Made by a program: the position numbers and the translations under genes. Of a stretch of DNA of 64,000 nt, positions 12,522 through 21,214 are shown in pieces. Within the stretch, counting starts at the first letter, position 1; each line of letters begins with the position of its first letter. Source of the stretch: Effrenium voratum (lineage: Eukaryota; Sar; Dinophyceae; Suessiales; Symbiodiniaceae); NCBI GenBank assembly GCA_963377175.1, contig CAUJNA010003057.1, positions 90,001 to 154,000 on the forward strand. The letters are read 5' to 3'. The notes under the pieces were generated by a model. The model saw nothing but the letters and a program-made list of their open reading frames with translations. It ran no database searches and was not told the DNA's origin.

Positions 12522-12977
12522 TGTTTTTGGGGGCATGTAGTTTTATCATAACATGTTTCCACGCCACGGCCAATGCGCCGTCTGGCTCAAGCTTTTCACT
12601 CGTCGACTTTGCCTGCCATCTCGTCGGAAAGAGCCCGCGGCGCTCCTCACGCCGGCCGCACTACGTCGCGGCCGTCGTTGCTGGGGCGGTGGTCTTGGAT
12701 CCGGAGGTGGGTCGGGTTTTGGTTGGAGTGCGCTGCTACTGCTCGCTCTGCTCGCTTGGTGCTGCTTGCCGCTGGTTTGCTTGCTTGCTCTGCGCTGTGC
12801 TGCGCTTCTGCTTGGTTTATTCTTGTTACAAACGAGGCACCCCTTTTGGTTCGTGTTAGTGCCGGCCGGGGGCAACTGCTTTGCCCTTGGGACCGGGGGG
12901 GATAAGGTGGTCTCTTCTTGTTGGTGGGTTAGGGCCTGTTTTATCCATCCCGAAACTCTGTTTCAAACCCTTTCGCA
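12522..12977 (+). repeat. element 1 left LTR
   Basis: A 456-bp repeat that begins TGTTTTTGGGGGC and ends TTTCGCA. It matches 34715-35170 throughout as read by eye; identity ends exactly at C/G on the left and G/A on the right. It contains a hairpin followed by TGGCTCAAG. Confidence 0.97.
12566..12591 (+). promoter_or_regulatory. LTR hairpin plus spliced-leader-like TGGCTCAAG
   Basis: ACGGC (12566-12570) pairs with GCCGT (12577-12581) around a CAATGC loop; TGGCTCAAG follows at 12583-12591. The same arrangement occurs in the unrelated LTR of element 2 (40108-40135). The 3' end of the dinoflagellate spliced leader is CCATTTTGGCTCAAG, so the shared tail resembles it. Its role (transcript start, trans-splicing relic or packaging signal) is inference. 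The right-LTR copy is at 34759-34784. Confidence 0.6.
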
Positions 12978-12991
12978 GGTTATCAGCCGTA
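12978..12991 (+). promoter_or_regulatory. primer binding site, half-tRNA type
   Basis: GGTTATCAGCCGTA starts at the first base after the LTR. The identical 14 bases occupy the same position in element 2 (40473-40486), where the surrounding leader is otherwise unalike. The complement, UACGGCUGAUAACC, reads as an anticodon arm: 5' stem UACGG, loop CUGAUAA with U33 and a purine at 37, then the start of the 3' stem. This suggests priming by a tRNA fragment cut near the anticodon, as known for Drosophila copia. The loop would carry anticodon GAU; which tRNA this is remains unproven. Confidence 0.7.
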
Positions 12992-13064
12992 GGATTCGTC
13001 CTCGGTTGGCACCGCGAACCCCCTATTAACAACCCTGCAGGCGCTGTAGGTTATTGTATATACG

Positions 13065-16000
13065 ATGGCAGGAATCACTGAGGATGGACCTCACGTGGTG
13101 ACTGATGAATGGGTTCTCGGCCAGGCCGGAATCTTGGACGTTGTGAATGACGACCAAGTGCCCGGACAGCCGATGTTTTCCGGTCCTGACTTTTTGTCGG
13201 ACCACACTTTTTCAGAAGCAATGCCTTCAGGGAGATCCAGTGCTACTCGCACTGATGATCTATCGTCTAATGCCTCAAGAGCTAATCGCTCTCAGGGTCA
13301 TGGGACTAATCGTCCTGACCATGATGATTCCGTCTCAGGACGTGATGATGACGAGCCCGGTATTGCACCTGGAGCTCAATCCTCATCTTTCCCGGAGCTG
13401 ATGAATATTGGTCAGTCCGAGTTTCGTGACTCTCGAAGTAGCAGTAGACCTGTGCCAACCAGTAGCATAGCCTTTCAAGTGCTCGGTAATCCCGAACCTG
13501 GTACATCCAGTGGAGTTGCATTTGACGTTCATCTGCCGACCGAATCCGGTGGACTCGATTGGAGAGCCTCATGGCCCAACGACGGAAATATTTTTGGTAT
13601 GGATTTTGCCGCATGGATGCCAGGGCCCCCCGCCCCGTCATCTTTCCCGCAATTCCAAAGCCCAAAACGGGCTGCTGGAAGCGATGAATTCATGCTACCT
13701 TTGTCGATTGAGAATCTCAATCCTGACGTGGCCAGCCGCAACGTCAGGCCAAGGCCGTCGGTAAACCCGACCATGAGGAACATGTCCCCTCCCCCAGGAC
13801 TTTCAGGATTTGAGAGCCCTAGGGAGCGTAATATCGTGGATAGATTGGATTTGCATCCCAGTCCAACCCCGAGCAAACGATCAAGGTCAAACTCGACTGG
13901 ATCGCATAGGGCAAGGGGGATGGATCGGGAAACCGCCCACAGGGGTAACCCCAGTGCGCGGGACTCAGGACGCGGTCGATCAGGTGATCCAGCGTCAATC
14001 ATTGGTAGAGACCCGCTAAACGCGGACACACTCGTTAACGTGCTTGATGGAATCGAAGCATTCCAGGAGGAATTTAATAGGTCAAGTGGCATGAACACAC
14101 AAGGTGTTCGCCCTACGCCCTACGCGGCTTCCATTTTCGCCCTGGATGACATGGACGGAGCTAATGTTCCGATAGAATCTGAATCCATGATGGCATCAAG
14201 TTCTAGTCGCAATCATACCATCAGTAATGCGACTGATATTGAATCGATGTCTGAGTCTAGAGTGTCCAATGCGACCGACTTGAATGACATTGTTATTGCT
14301 GACTCGAGACCCGATGTTCCTATGCGAATGGATAGGCCTGTTGTTCCTAAACTGCCCGTGGCCAAAGGCCTGGGCATGACACAACCCTCTGCGGTTCGTG
14401 ATGCTAGGAGATCTGCTCCGTATCAGAGTCAATCTCCTAATCGGAGTGAGCTCCCACGGCCATCAACGGCCGTGCAGGATGATTTCAGAACTCCTCCGAG
14501 ATCTAATCCAATCATGGTTGATTTGTCCACTCCTCGAGATCGCGGATCAGGATTTGGTCCTACGAATGAGGAGCAACCCAACGAGGTTGCAGATCTTGTT
14601 ACAGCCCTTGAAAGAGGGAGAGTGGACTCTTCGGTAAGTGCGATCATTCATCGCCTGGTTGCTAAGGTCGAAGACCTTGGGCGTAGGAATGATAGAAGTG
14701 ATCAATGCATCAAACAGCTCTCCACTGAGGTTAACTTGTGGAGGGCCAAATACGACCAATGCGTCCATGTGAATAGCACGTGTACGCAGGCTGCGAACGC
14801 GGCCATGCAGCTGTCGCAAGGGACTAAGGACATCGTGACCGAGCTTGGCCAACGCGTCAAGATCGTTTCCAATCGCATGATAAGCATAGGCGATGCCCTA
14901 AATGAGCGAGCCAGCTATGATGATGTTGCTCGCTCCATCACCCAAGTTCAAACTGTTTTTGAATCTCTTTCTGATCGAGTAACCGGGCTTATAGCTCGTG
15001 TTGATATGATCGAGAGATCTCTAGTGGAAAGCCAATCCAATCATCCTGCGATTGGTGGAGTAAACCTCAAAATCGAGGACCTGTCCACTAGGGTATGTCA
15101 GATTGATAGAATGATGCAAGATGTCGAACAATGCTGGACCAATAATAGGGACGGCATAAAGTGGGTCAAAGACCAACTTTATGAGACACAAGCCAACCTT
15201 GAGATGAAGTCAAGGGACTGCAAGTCCTACACGGACAAGCAGAATACTCATAACATGGCCGTTTCGACTACGCTCAACAGTAAGCTCGAGCAAATGCTCG
15301 AGGTGCTGGGTAATACGGCCCAGAGAATTAATTCCCTCGAGTCAAGGCACTCGAACCAGGCCTCAAGTAGTGGATTGAACGATCACACAGGAGGAAGGCG
15401 AGCCGCGTCCCGTACTCCGGATAAGCGGCCACCTCCGCCTGGCCCTCCTGATGGTGATCCTCCACCACCTCCTCCTCCAGATTGGCAAAGCCCAGGAGGA
15501 GGGGGGAAGAAGAGTGCTGCCGGTGGGAACCCTGGCAACCCTGGTAAACCCAGATGTAAATATGTAGGTGATGGGTATAATCATCTCGTGGCTGAGTTTC
15601 ACTGCAAGGGATGCAAAGGTGATATTTGTGAGTATTGTTTCTCATTTAAAGAGAACCTGTGTGAAGAATGTTCCCGTAACGGACCCCGATGCGGAGTCTG
15701 TAGGGAGAGCTCGTTCCTGACCAAGGGAATTGAGTGTCAATTTTGTAAGACCTACTACTGCACCAGACATTCTGCTGGGCAGGATGACTACAGGAGATTT
15801 GGATTTGTCCAGGGTCCCTGTTGTCTTGCGTGCCTTAGGGACGAGACTAGGAGAAGAAGGGATCCCGATGGTAACCGTGTCAGGAATAGATCGCCTGGAG
15901 GCGTACCTGAGACGAACCCGACGCGGTCGTTCTCGCCGCCTCTGCGGCCACCCGTTGACAGATTCCGTGATACCCCAAATGGAGGTCAACCCAACGCGGC

Positions 16001-16745
16001 TAACCTTCAGAGTCCTCCGAAGGCTACGCAATCCGTGCCCCTGGATAAACGTGAAACCGGGTATTATCCAGGATTTGATCCCAACGGTACAAGGCCGAAG
16101 GATCCTTCGGGCCTTGAGCCGCCGACCATGCGTGGCCCCGATCCTCCTGACAAGAAATGTCGGATGTGTGATCGGGATATTCCTGATCCCAGCAAAATTG
16201 AGGAGTGTAAAATATGCATGAAAAGGGCATGTGAGATTTGCATTCCGAAGGCTACTCGCCTGTGTCCTGTATGTGCATTGTCAATCGGTAGTTCTCAGGT
16301 TCCGCAGCATCTTTTCGGAACTGGTGGCGGCGGGTACGGTAGCCACCATGATCCGAACTGTACAGCTGCGACTAAGTGCATTCCTATAGACCTCCCGCCA
16401 GAGCCCGACGCGGCTGGGCTGAGGGTATGGATAGCCAATATGAAGGAAGCTGTTAGCAATGCCTACAGCTATGATGGACTTTACGTCATCAATTGGCTAA
16501 CTGAAGTCGAGAAGGCAAAGACCTTTGATGAACTGGATGGGGAATGTAAATACCACATCCTTGAAGCCAGGTTCAATGCAGCCATTCGGAAGTGCATCAA
16601 GACTGTTGCAATTATCGATAAGATTAATCGTCTCACCGAAGCCGCTCAACGCTCCAACAATCGCATCAAGAGTAGGCAGATCCTGTGGCTCTTATACGAC
16701 CACTTAAGGACTGCGAATATCGGAGAGAGCTCTCAGGATAATTGA
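13065..16745 (+). CDS. gag: element 1 Gag, main part
   Basis: 1226 codons from ATG 13065, the first long frame after the primer site. Residues 1-500 are low-complexity and acidic/serine-rich. About 510-770 look like a coiled coil. A proline-rich stretch (PPPPGPP, PPPPPPPDW) follows. Residues about 830-920 form a Cys/His module (CKGC, CEYC, CEEC, CGVC, CQFC, CTRH, CLAC). Residues about 1030-1085 form a second, RING-like module (CRMC, CKIC, CEIC, CPVC). The last 120 residues match the element 2 Gag capsid-like region (KSRQILWLL). The frame ends at a TGA where element 2 continues, so a one-base shift near 16735 splits the gene; the remainder is at 16756-17649. Confidence 0.85.
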   Translation: MAGITEDGPHVVTDEWVLGQAGILDVVNDDQVPGQPMFSGPDFLSDHTFSEAMPSGRSSATRTDDLSSNASRANRSQGHGTNRPDHDDSVSGRDDDEPGIAPGAQSSSFPELMNIGQSEFRDSRSSSRPVPTSSIAFQVLGNPEPGTSSGVAFDVHLPTESGGLDWRASWPNDGNIFGMDFAAWMPGPPAPSSFPQFQSPKRAAGSDEFMLPLSIENLNPDVASRNVRPRPSVNPTMRNMSPPPGLSGFESPRERNIVDRLDLHPSPTPSKRSRSNSTGSHRARGMDRETAHRGNPSARDSGRGRSGDPASIIGRDPLNADTLVNVLDGIEAFQEEFNRSSGMNTQGVRPTPYAASIFALDDMDGANVPIESESMMASSSSRNHTISNATDIESMSESRVSNATDLNDIVIADSRPDVPMRMDRPVVPKLPVAKGLGMTQPSAVRDARRSAPYQSQSPNRSELPRPSTAVQDDFRTPPRSNPIMVDLSTPRDRGSGFGPTNEEQPNEVADLVTALERGRVDSSVSAIIHRLVAKVEDLGRRNDRSDQCIKQLSTEVNLWRAKYDQCVHVNSTCTQAANAAMQLSQGTKDIVTELGQRVKIVSNRMISIGDALNERASYDDVARSITQVQTVFESLSDRVTGLIARVDMIERSLVESQSNHPAIGGVNLKIEDLSTRVCQIDRMMQDVEQCWTNNRDGIKWVKDQLYETQANLEMKSRDCKSYTDKQNTHNMAVSTTLNSKLEQMLEVLGNTAQRINSLESRHSNQASSSGLNDHTGGRRAASRTPDKRPPPPGPPDGDPPPPPPPDWQSPGGGGKKSAAGGNPGNPGKPRCKYVGDGYNHLVAEFHCKGCKGDICEYCFSFKENLCEECSRNGPRCGVCRESSFLTKGIECQFCKTYYCTRHSAGQDDYRRFGFVQGPCCLACLRDETRRRRDPDGNRVRNRSPGGVPETNPTRSFSPPLRPPVDRFRDTPNGGQPNAANLQSPPKATQSVPLDKRETGYYPGFDPNGTRPKDPSGLEPPTMRGPDPPDKKCRMCDRDIPDPSKIEECKICMKRACEICIPKATRLCPVCALSIGSSQVPQHLFGTGGGGYGSHHDPNCTAATKCIPIDLPPEPDAAGLRVWIANMKEAVSNAYSYDGLYVINWLTEVEKAKTFDELDGECKYHILEARFNAAIRKCIKTVAIIDKINRLTEAAQRSNNRIKSRQILWLLYDHLRTANIGESSQDN

Positions 16746-16755
16746 GCTCTCAAAC

Positions 16756-17649
16756 TTGCGATGCAGTGTTTCATCTTTCTATACTGAAGAGGAGCGACTT
16801 GAAAGGTTCATCGCGAAGTGGGATCACATCCTTGCGGGTCTCGATGAACCGCTGACCGAGCAGGTAAAGCGGTCGCTATTCAGTGAGAAGGTTAGACACC
16901 TCAACTGTCTGGCTCATGATATCAGGGAATGGGATAGGAACATATCCAACCCTGATGTCTGTAGCTATGAGTGGCTTCGTGCTCGTTGCAAGAACGAAAT
17001 TGACCGCTGGAGGGTTCGTAAGAATCAGGTCAATATGCACAAAGATTTTTACGAACGATCTCAGTCCAGGGAGAGAGCCCAGAAACCTGGCGCTCCTGGT
17101 CCTCCCGTGAGGAGACGATCTTTGTTTGGAGACTCCCATAGGCCTAATCGGCCCCCTAGTGATCCAAGGAAGAGGTCCGGTAATACCCCTAGTCCTCATC
17201 GAAGGGACAGGTACTCTCCCAGGAATCGGGAGCAGGACAAGCGGCGTACGCCTAGCCCTAGGGGTGAGCCCCCAAGGAGGCCCAGATCTACGTCGCCTGG
17301 CGCTCCTGCGATTGATGCATGTAGGGACTTCGCGCGTGGATACTGTTCGCGCGGGCAAGAGTGCAAATTCGCACACACGAGAACTGGGAGTTCCGACGCT
17401 AAACGCAAGGAGCGTCCTCCCCTGATTCCAGGGTATTGCGCCCAATGGGTTTCCTATGGAAAGTGCATGAGGGATAAGTGTGATTACAAGCATGCAAAGC
17501 CACCTGAGCATTTGCTGAAAGAAGCGAAGCAACACACTGCGGCCCCAGCGACCGAGTCTGCCGATGCGCAACCCGAGTCTGCTGAACCTACTACCACTGC
17601 TGACGACAGGACATATAGTCCTGCCCCTGATTTGTCAGCGGGTTTTTGA
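16756..17649 (+). CDS. gag: element 1 Gag, C-terminal part with CCCH fingers
   Basis: Continues Gag in a different frame from 13065-16745. The first about 100 residues complete the capsid-like region (RFIAKWDHILAGL; matches element 2 KFLDKWEGLLGG). A basic SR/RP-rich linker follows. Two CCCH zinc fingers come next: C-x7-C-x5-C-x3-H at 17320-17376 and C-x8-C-x4-C-x3-H at about 17436-17493. Classical copia Gag carries a CCHC knuckle, so CCCH fingers are unusual; they probably bind the RNA genome. The frame ends in GGT TTT TGA, the frameshift site. Confidence 0.8.
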   Translation: MRCSVSSFYTEEERLERFIAKWDHILAGLDEPLTEQVKRSLFSEKVRHLNCLAHDIREWDRNISNPDVCSYEWLRARCKNEIDRWRVRKNQVNMHKDFYERSQSRERAQKPGAPGPPVRRRSLFGDSHRPNRPPSDPRKRSGNTPSPHRRDRYSPRNREQDKRRTPSPRGEPPRRPRSTSPGAPAIDACRDFARGYCSRGQECKFAHTRTGSSDAKRKERPPLIPGYCAQWVSYGKCMRDKCDYKHAKPPEHLLKEAKQHTAAPATESADAQPESAEPTTTADDRTYSPAPDLSAGF

Positions 17650-17695
17650 GAGGGGCGGGCCGTCACCCTCAGGCTATTGGGCTTGTTGCCTGCCC
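17640..17695 (+). promoter_or_regulatory. -1 ribosomal frameshift signal, gag-pol
   Basis: The heptamer G GGT TTT (17640-17646) fits X XXY YYZ in the gag frame and is followed at once by TGA (17647-17649). After a 6-nt spacer, GGGCGGGC (17653-17660) can pair with GCCTGCCC (17688-17695), giving 8 pairs including one G-U. The pol frame is open in -1 from 17646. Element 2 has the same arrangement with GGGTTTC. This is sequence-based and not measured. Confidence 0.85.
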
Positions 17696-20198
17696 TGCTC
17701 ATCCCATAGCCAAGGCATATGAAGAGTATAGAGCTCGGTTTCAACGCCCTGAAGGGACAATGGAGTGGTCAGTGACCACTATTGGCGCTCGTACACTGCA
17801 AGGTACGTGTCCGGGCGGCCCGAATATCAGAGCTGTAATTCGCAGACGAACGATTCGTCTCTCGGACAACGCTCTGATTGATGATGTCGATTTGAGTGTA
17901 CCGACTCGCAAATCCGTTTTATTCAGACGGATTCCTGGGCCAATTGACATTAGGACGGATTTCTATTACTTGCCCGGTAAGTGCGGCCAGTATAACTCTG
18001 AGCTCGCGAAGGCAGTGAGGATTAAGCTCACTGCTCGCAGGCTGAGTTTCAATGACAATGCTGAAATTCAGCAAGTTGAGAATATAAGGACACGTGACGA
18101 GCCTAGGCCGATCATGAATCGGCGGTCGCATTCTCACCCCATTCACCCGGATAGGTTGCGTCAACCTCCCGAGGTGATTGCGATGTCCGAGGAAAATGCT
18201 AGAATCCTAGCTGCCACTACTAGACAGATTGTACAGTTGCACTTAGGTGAGTATGTGCCTGATAATAGGTGGGCTCGTCGCCCTCGAATGATCAGGGAAA
18301 ATGTTCCTGATCAGATGCCTGCTATGCCTGGCCCACAAATCGAAATCCGGTGGCTTGCTGACACTGGGTGTCCTTTCGACTTGGTTGGGATGCACGACAT
18401 TCCCGCGCAGGATCATCGCCACATCAAGAATGGGCGAATCCAACATTCCTTGCAAACCGCAAATGGTGTTGCTGGGACTCAAGGTAGAGTTGATGCAACT
18501 GTTGAGTCACTTGACGAGGATATTGAAGCCTTTGTCATGGATAATACACCCTCGATTGTATCGATAGGGCGTAGGTGCGTGGATTTTGGATACAGTTTCC
18601 GGTGGGATGCTTTTGAGACGCCTGTTCTCATCTGTCCATCCGGAAGAACTGTTAGGCTCGACGTTATAAACAACGTCCCATACCTGCCTAAAGGGCCGGT
18701 TATGTTTGGAGCCCCGAACTTAGATGCATGTCCTGCGATACCGGCAATGCCCGGTCCAGTAATTGCCATGAACGATTCACTGTACCCTGCAGCTCGCTCT
18801 GAGGCCGACGCGCCTGACGAGGGGGGTGAAGTTGTTGAAATCAAACACCCTGAGGGCTACAGGACTGAAGCCCAGTTACGTGCTGAAGCTAAAACGCTTC
18901 AACACATGATGTCACATTTGCCAAAGAATCCTTTTTGCCCACATTGCCAACGCGCAAAGATGGAAAACGTGCGTTTGCACCGCCGGGGCGGTGCCGACGC
19001 GCATGAATGCACGAAATTCGGTGATATTGTCACTGTTGACACGATGGTGTTACACGGTTTAAAGGACCGTGGTGTGAATGGTGAAACGGACGCAGTCGTG
19101 TTTTACGATCTTGCGACCAAGTACATAGATGTACTCCCTGTTTTTAGTCGCTCTGTACCTAATACGGTAGAAGCCTTTCACAAGTTTATGGGTCCCGAAC
19201 CCAAGATTGGTCTGTTATACTCGGACCAAGCCAGAGAGTTTCTTGCGGCTACTCGCCGAATGGCTTGGGTGCATCACATGTCCACACCCGGAATGCCAAA
19301 GACGAATGGCATCATTGAAAACAAAGTGAAGCTAGTTCTGCATGGAGCAAGAGTACTCCTCAGACAAGCCGGCTTATCGCCCAAATGGTGGCCATTTGCC
19401 GTTCGCGCATTTTGCGCGGCCAGAAATCTCGAAAATCGAGGTGAAGGAACCGCATGGGGAAAGAGAAACGATGACAGGGATTTTCCCGGTCAACTCATCC
19501 CATTCGGATGTCTTGTTGATTTCAAGCCAATCGCGCCAAAACCGCGTAGGCTCGAAAAGGGGGGGCTCAAAAGGGACGACCATCACAAAGCTGATGAAGT
19601 TCCTACAAAAGATCACTGGATCTTCGATGAAGAATCTGGCAAACTCGTCAGAGTGCACGTTGAACCAAGGACTAAGCTATTCAAAGCTGACAGCGTTGAC
19701 GCTCCAATCGAGCATATTCGTCTCACCGCTGACTGTGATACATGGGTTCAGTATGATGAGGAAAATGGAGAAATGATGCACTCCGTAGACTGGAGATACG
19801 GTCCAGATTCCACCAAGGAGCTAAAAGCCCCGTGGACTGGAGAGACGTATTTCACTGTAAAGCCAAAAGAATTTGACCCTCTTGAGGACTCTGATTACGA
19901 GCCCGAAGGAGATGATGAACTAGCTGATGATTCAGGGCCGTCCGATCACGGAGAGGACGAGTACAGTAACGTGCCCGCTATGCCGGCACAGAAGATTGAC
20001 CCTGCATCTAAAGCGCCCAAATTCGGGCCAGTGTCGAAGCCTGGGATTTTCCTGGGTTATAGATTAGAGCCCGGTGGCCAGTGGAAGGGCGACTACTACG
20101 TTGCCGAACGGATTTTCCCGACCCAGTGTTCATCAAGTCAAAAGAATTTGGCGGAACCCCGAAGAGGGATACGTTTTTCCCATGTTGGCCGCCTATGA
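17646..20198 (+). CDS. pol: element 1 Pol: protease and integrase
   Basis: Entered by -1 frameshifting, so no start codon is needed. Aspartic protease signature LADTGC has its Asp at 18360. Integrase follows: HHCC-type zinc site (HMMSHL...CPHC, about 18904-18960), then the catalytic D (VDTMV, about 19036), D (YSDQA, about 19220) and E (IIENK, about 19312). The C-terminal part carries the copia-like GIFLGYRLEPGG motif near 20040. Upstream of the protease is about 230 residues of unknown function conserved in part with element 2. Compared with element 2, about 17 nt are missing near 20115, which shifts the frame and ends this piece at 20198. Confidence 0.9.
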   Translation: MRGAGRHPQAIGLVACPAHPIAKAYEEYRARFQRPEGTMEWSVTTIGARTLQGTCPGGPNIRAVIRRRTIRLSDNALIDDVDLSVPTRKSVLFRRIPGPIDIRTDFYYLPGKCGQYNSELAKAVRIKLTARRLSFNDNAEIQQVENIRTRDEPRPIMNRRSHSHPIHPDRLRQPPEVIAMSEENARILAATTRQIVQLHLGEYVPDNRWARRPRMIRENVPDQMPAMPGPQIEIRWLADTGCPFDLVGMHDIPAQDHRHIKNGRIQHSLQTANGVAGTQGRVDATVESLDEDIEAFVMDNTPSIVSIGRRCVDFGYSFRWDAFETPVLICPSGRTVRLDVINNVPYLPKGPVMFGAPNLDACPAIPAMPGPVIAMNDSLYPAARSEADAPDEGGEVVEIKHPEGYRTEAQLRAEAKTLQHMMSHLPKNPFCPHCQRAKMENVRLHRRGGADAHECTKFGDIVTVDTMVLHGLKDRGVNGETDAVVFYDLATKYIDVLPVFSRSVPNTVEAFHKFMGPEPKIGLLYSDQAREFLAATRRMAWVHHMSTPGMPKTNGIIENKVKLVLHGARVLLRQAGLSPKWWPFAVRAFCAARNLENRGEGTAWGKRNDDRDFPGQLIPFGCLVDFKPIAPKPRRLEKGGLKRDDHHKADEVPTKDHWIFDEESGKLVRVHVEPRTKLFKADSVDAPIEHIRLTADCDTWVQYDEENGEMMHSVDWRYGPDSTKELKAPWTGETYFTVKPKEFDPLEDSDYEPEGDDELADDSGPSDHGEDEYSNVPAMPAQKIDPASKAPKFGPVSKPGIFLGYRLEPGGQWKGDYYVAERIFPTQCSSSQKNLAEPRRGIRFSHVGRL

Positions 20199-20445
20199 GC
20201 GTCTGACTAGGGAGGTCCAGCTCCTAGATACTGGAGAAGGAAAGGGTCTTCCCAAAGCGGATGCTCCAACCGAACCGGACAACCAGCTCAATGCCGTTGG
20301 TCCGGGTTCTGATCATCCTAACGATGACAGTAGTGATCCTGCTGTTGACTCTGAAGCACCTGCTGATGTTCCTGAAAGGGACCACTGGGTGCGTGATGAA
20401 GAGTCCAAATCCTGGCACAGACACCATGTCGATGCTAGGCAATGA
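20110..20445 (+). pseudogene. pol: element 1 Pol fragment after integrase
   Basis: After the deletion near 20115 the homologous frame reads FSRPSVHQVKRIW, matching element 2 VVRPSIHQVKQIY, and runs to a TGA at 20443-20445. About a dozen bases are missing at 20437 relative to element 2, shifting the frame again. The content is a short conserved linker between integrase and the methyltransferase-like domain. Confidence 0.75.
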
Positions 20446-21214
20446 TAGATCTCCACTGCCTCCTGGAGGCCCGTCCCAAGCGGATGTGGATGATTATCGT
20501 GTAACTCATCTAAAGTACATTGACTCTACGCAACAGTGTATCCGTGATGACAGGAGAATCCTGAACCCTGGACATCGAGTCAGAACTCAAAAGTTCTGGA
20601 CTGGTGTGACCATTCTGTATGATAAAGGGCATGCTCCTTCTAGGGCTCCGAGGGTCACGCTGACCAAGTTTAAAAATAGGCTAGACAAAATCAAAGACCT
20701 CGACGCAGGTGAGCCTAAAGCCCACACCTTACACGGTGATGAGCTTGATTATGAGCAGAAGGAGGAAAGAAAGGAGAGGTCCTATTCTGGATCTGGTAAA
20801 CCCAACTCCATTTCTTCTACTGACTGGAGAGGTATGTCCGTCGGTATGCGAAGGATATACATCGAGGCTGAAAGGGAGGAAGCTCTGAAGCGAGCGCGTG
20901 CTGGCGAAGCCGCACCCTCCAAACCAGCTGGACCCGCTTTGATAAAGCGCAGATTGTTGATAGAATTTGCATGCGAACCTGACTCTAAGCTCTCCGCCAC
21001 AATGCTGGAACAGGGGGGTGACGCGATTCGCGTACACAAAGAGTCGTTCGACATTTTAAAGAATAAGGATATGACCAGATTGATTGAGATCGTCGATCAG
21101 AATCCTGGTTGTGACTTATGGGGCTCGATCCCGTGCGGACCGTGGAGTACTTGGCAGTATGTTAAATTTGTCTCAGTACGGTCCCGAGTTCGCAGTAGAG
21201 CTCAACGAAGCTAG
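20261..21214 (+). CDS. pol: element 1 Pol fragment: linker and N-half of methyltransferase-like domain
   Basis: The homologous part starts near 20440 (RSPLPPGGPSQADVDD). It includes HRVRTQKFWTGVTILYDKG and GKPNSISSTDW, both conserved in element 2. From about 20950 it reads LLIEFACEPDSKLSATM, then GSIPCGPWSTWQ near 21120, resembling motif I and the Pro-Cys motif IV of C5-cytosine methyltransferases. A one-base insertion near 21165 breaks the frame (element 1 GTTAAATTTGTCTCAG against element 2 GTCAACCTTTCTCAG). The part before 20440 is out of the real frame. Confidence 0.7.
   Translation: MLQPNRTTSSMPLVRVLIILTMTVVILLLTLKHLLMFLKGTTGCVMKSPNPGTDTMSMLGNDRSPLPPGGPSQADVDDYRVTHLKYIDSTQQCIRDDRRILNPGHRVRTQKFWTGVTILYDKGHAPSRAPRVTLTKFKNRLDKIKDLDAGEPKAHTLHGDELDYEQKEERKERSYSGSGKPNSISSTDWRGMSVGMRRIYIEAEREEALKRARAGEAAPSKPAGPALIKRRLLIEFACEPDSKLSATMLEQGGDAIRVHKESFDILKNKDMTRLIEIVDQNPGCDLWGSIPCGPWSTWQYVKFVSVRSRVRSRAQRS

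Noticed and set aside
12553..13029. Open frames inside the LTRs (110-190 codons, repeated at 34739-35249)
   Set aside because: Lie within the terminal repeats, overlap in three phases and on both strands, and show no domain.
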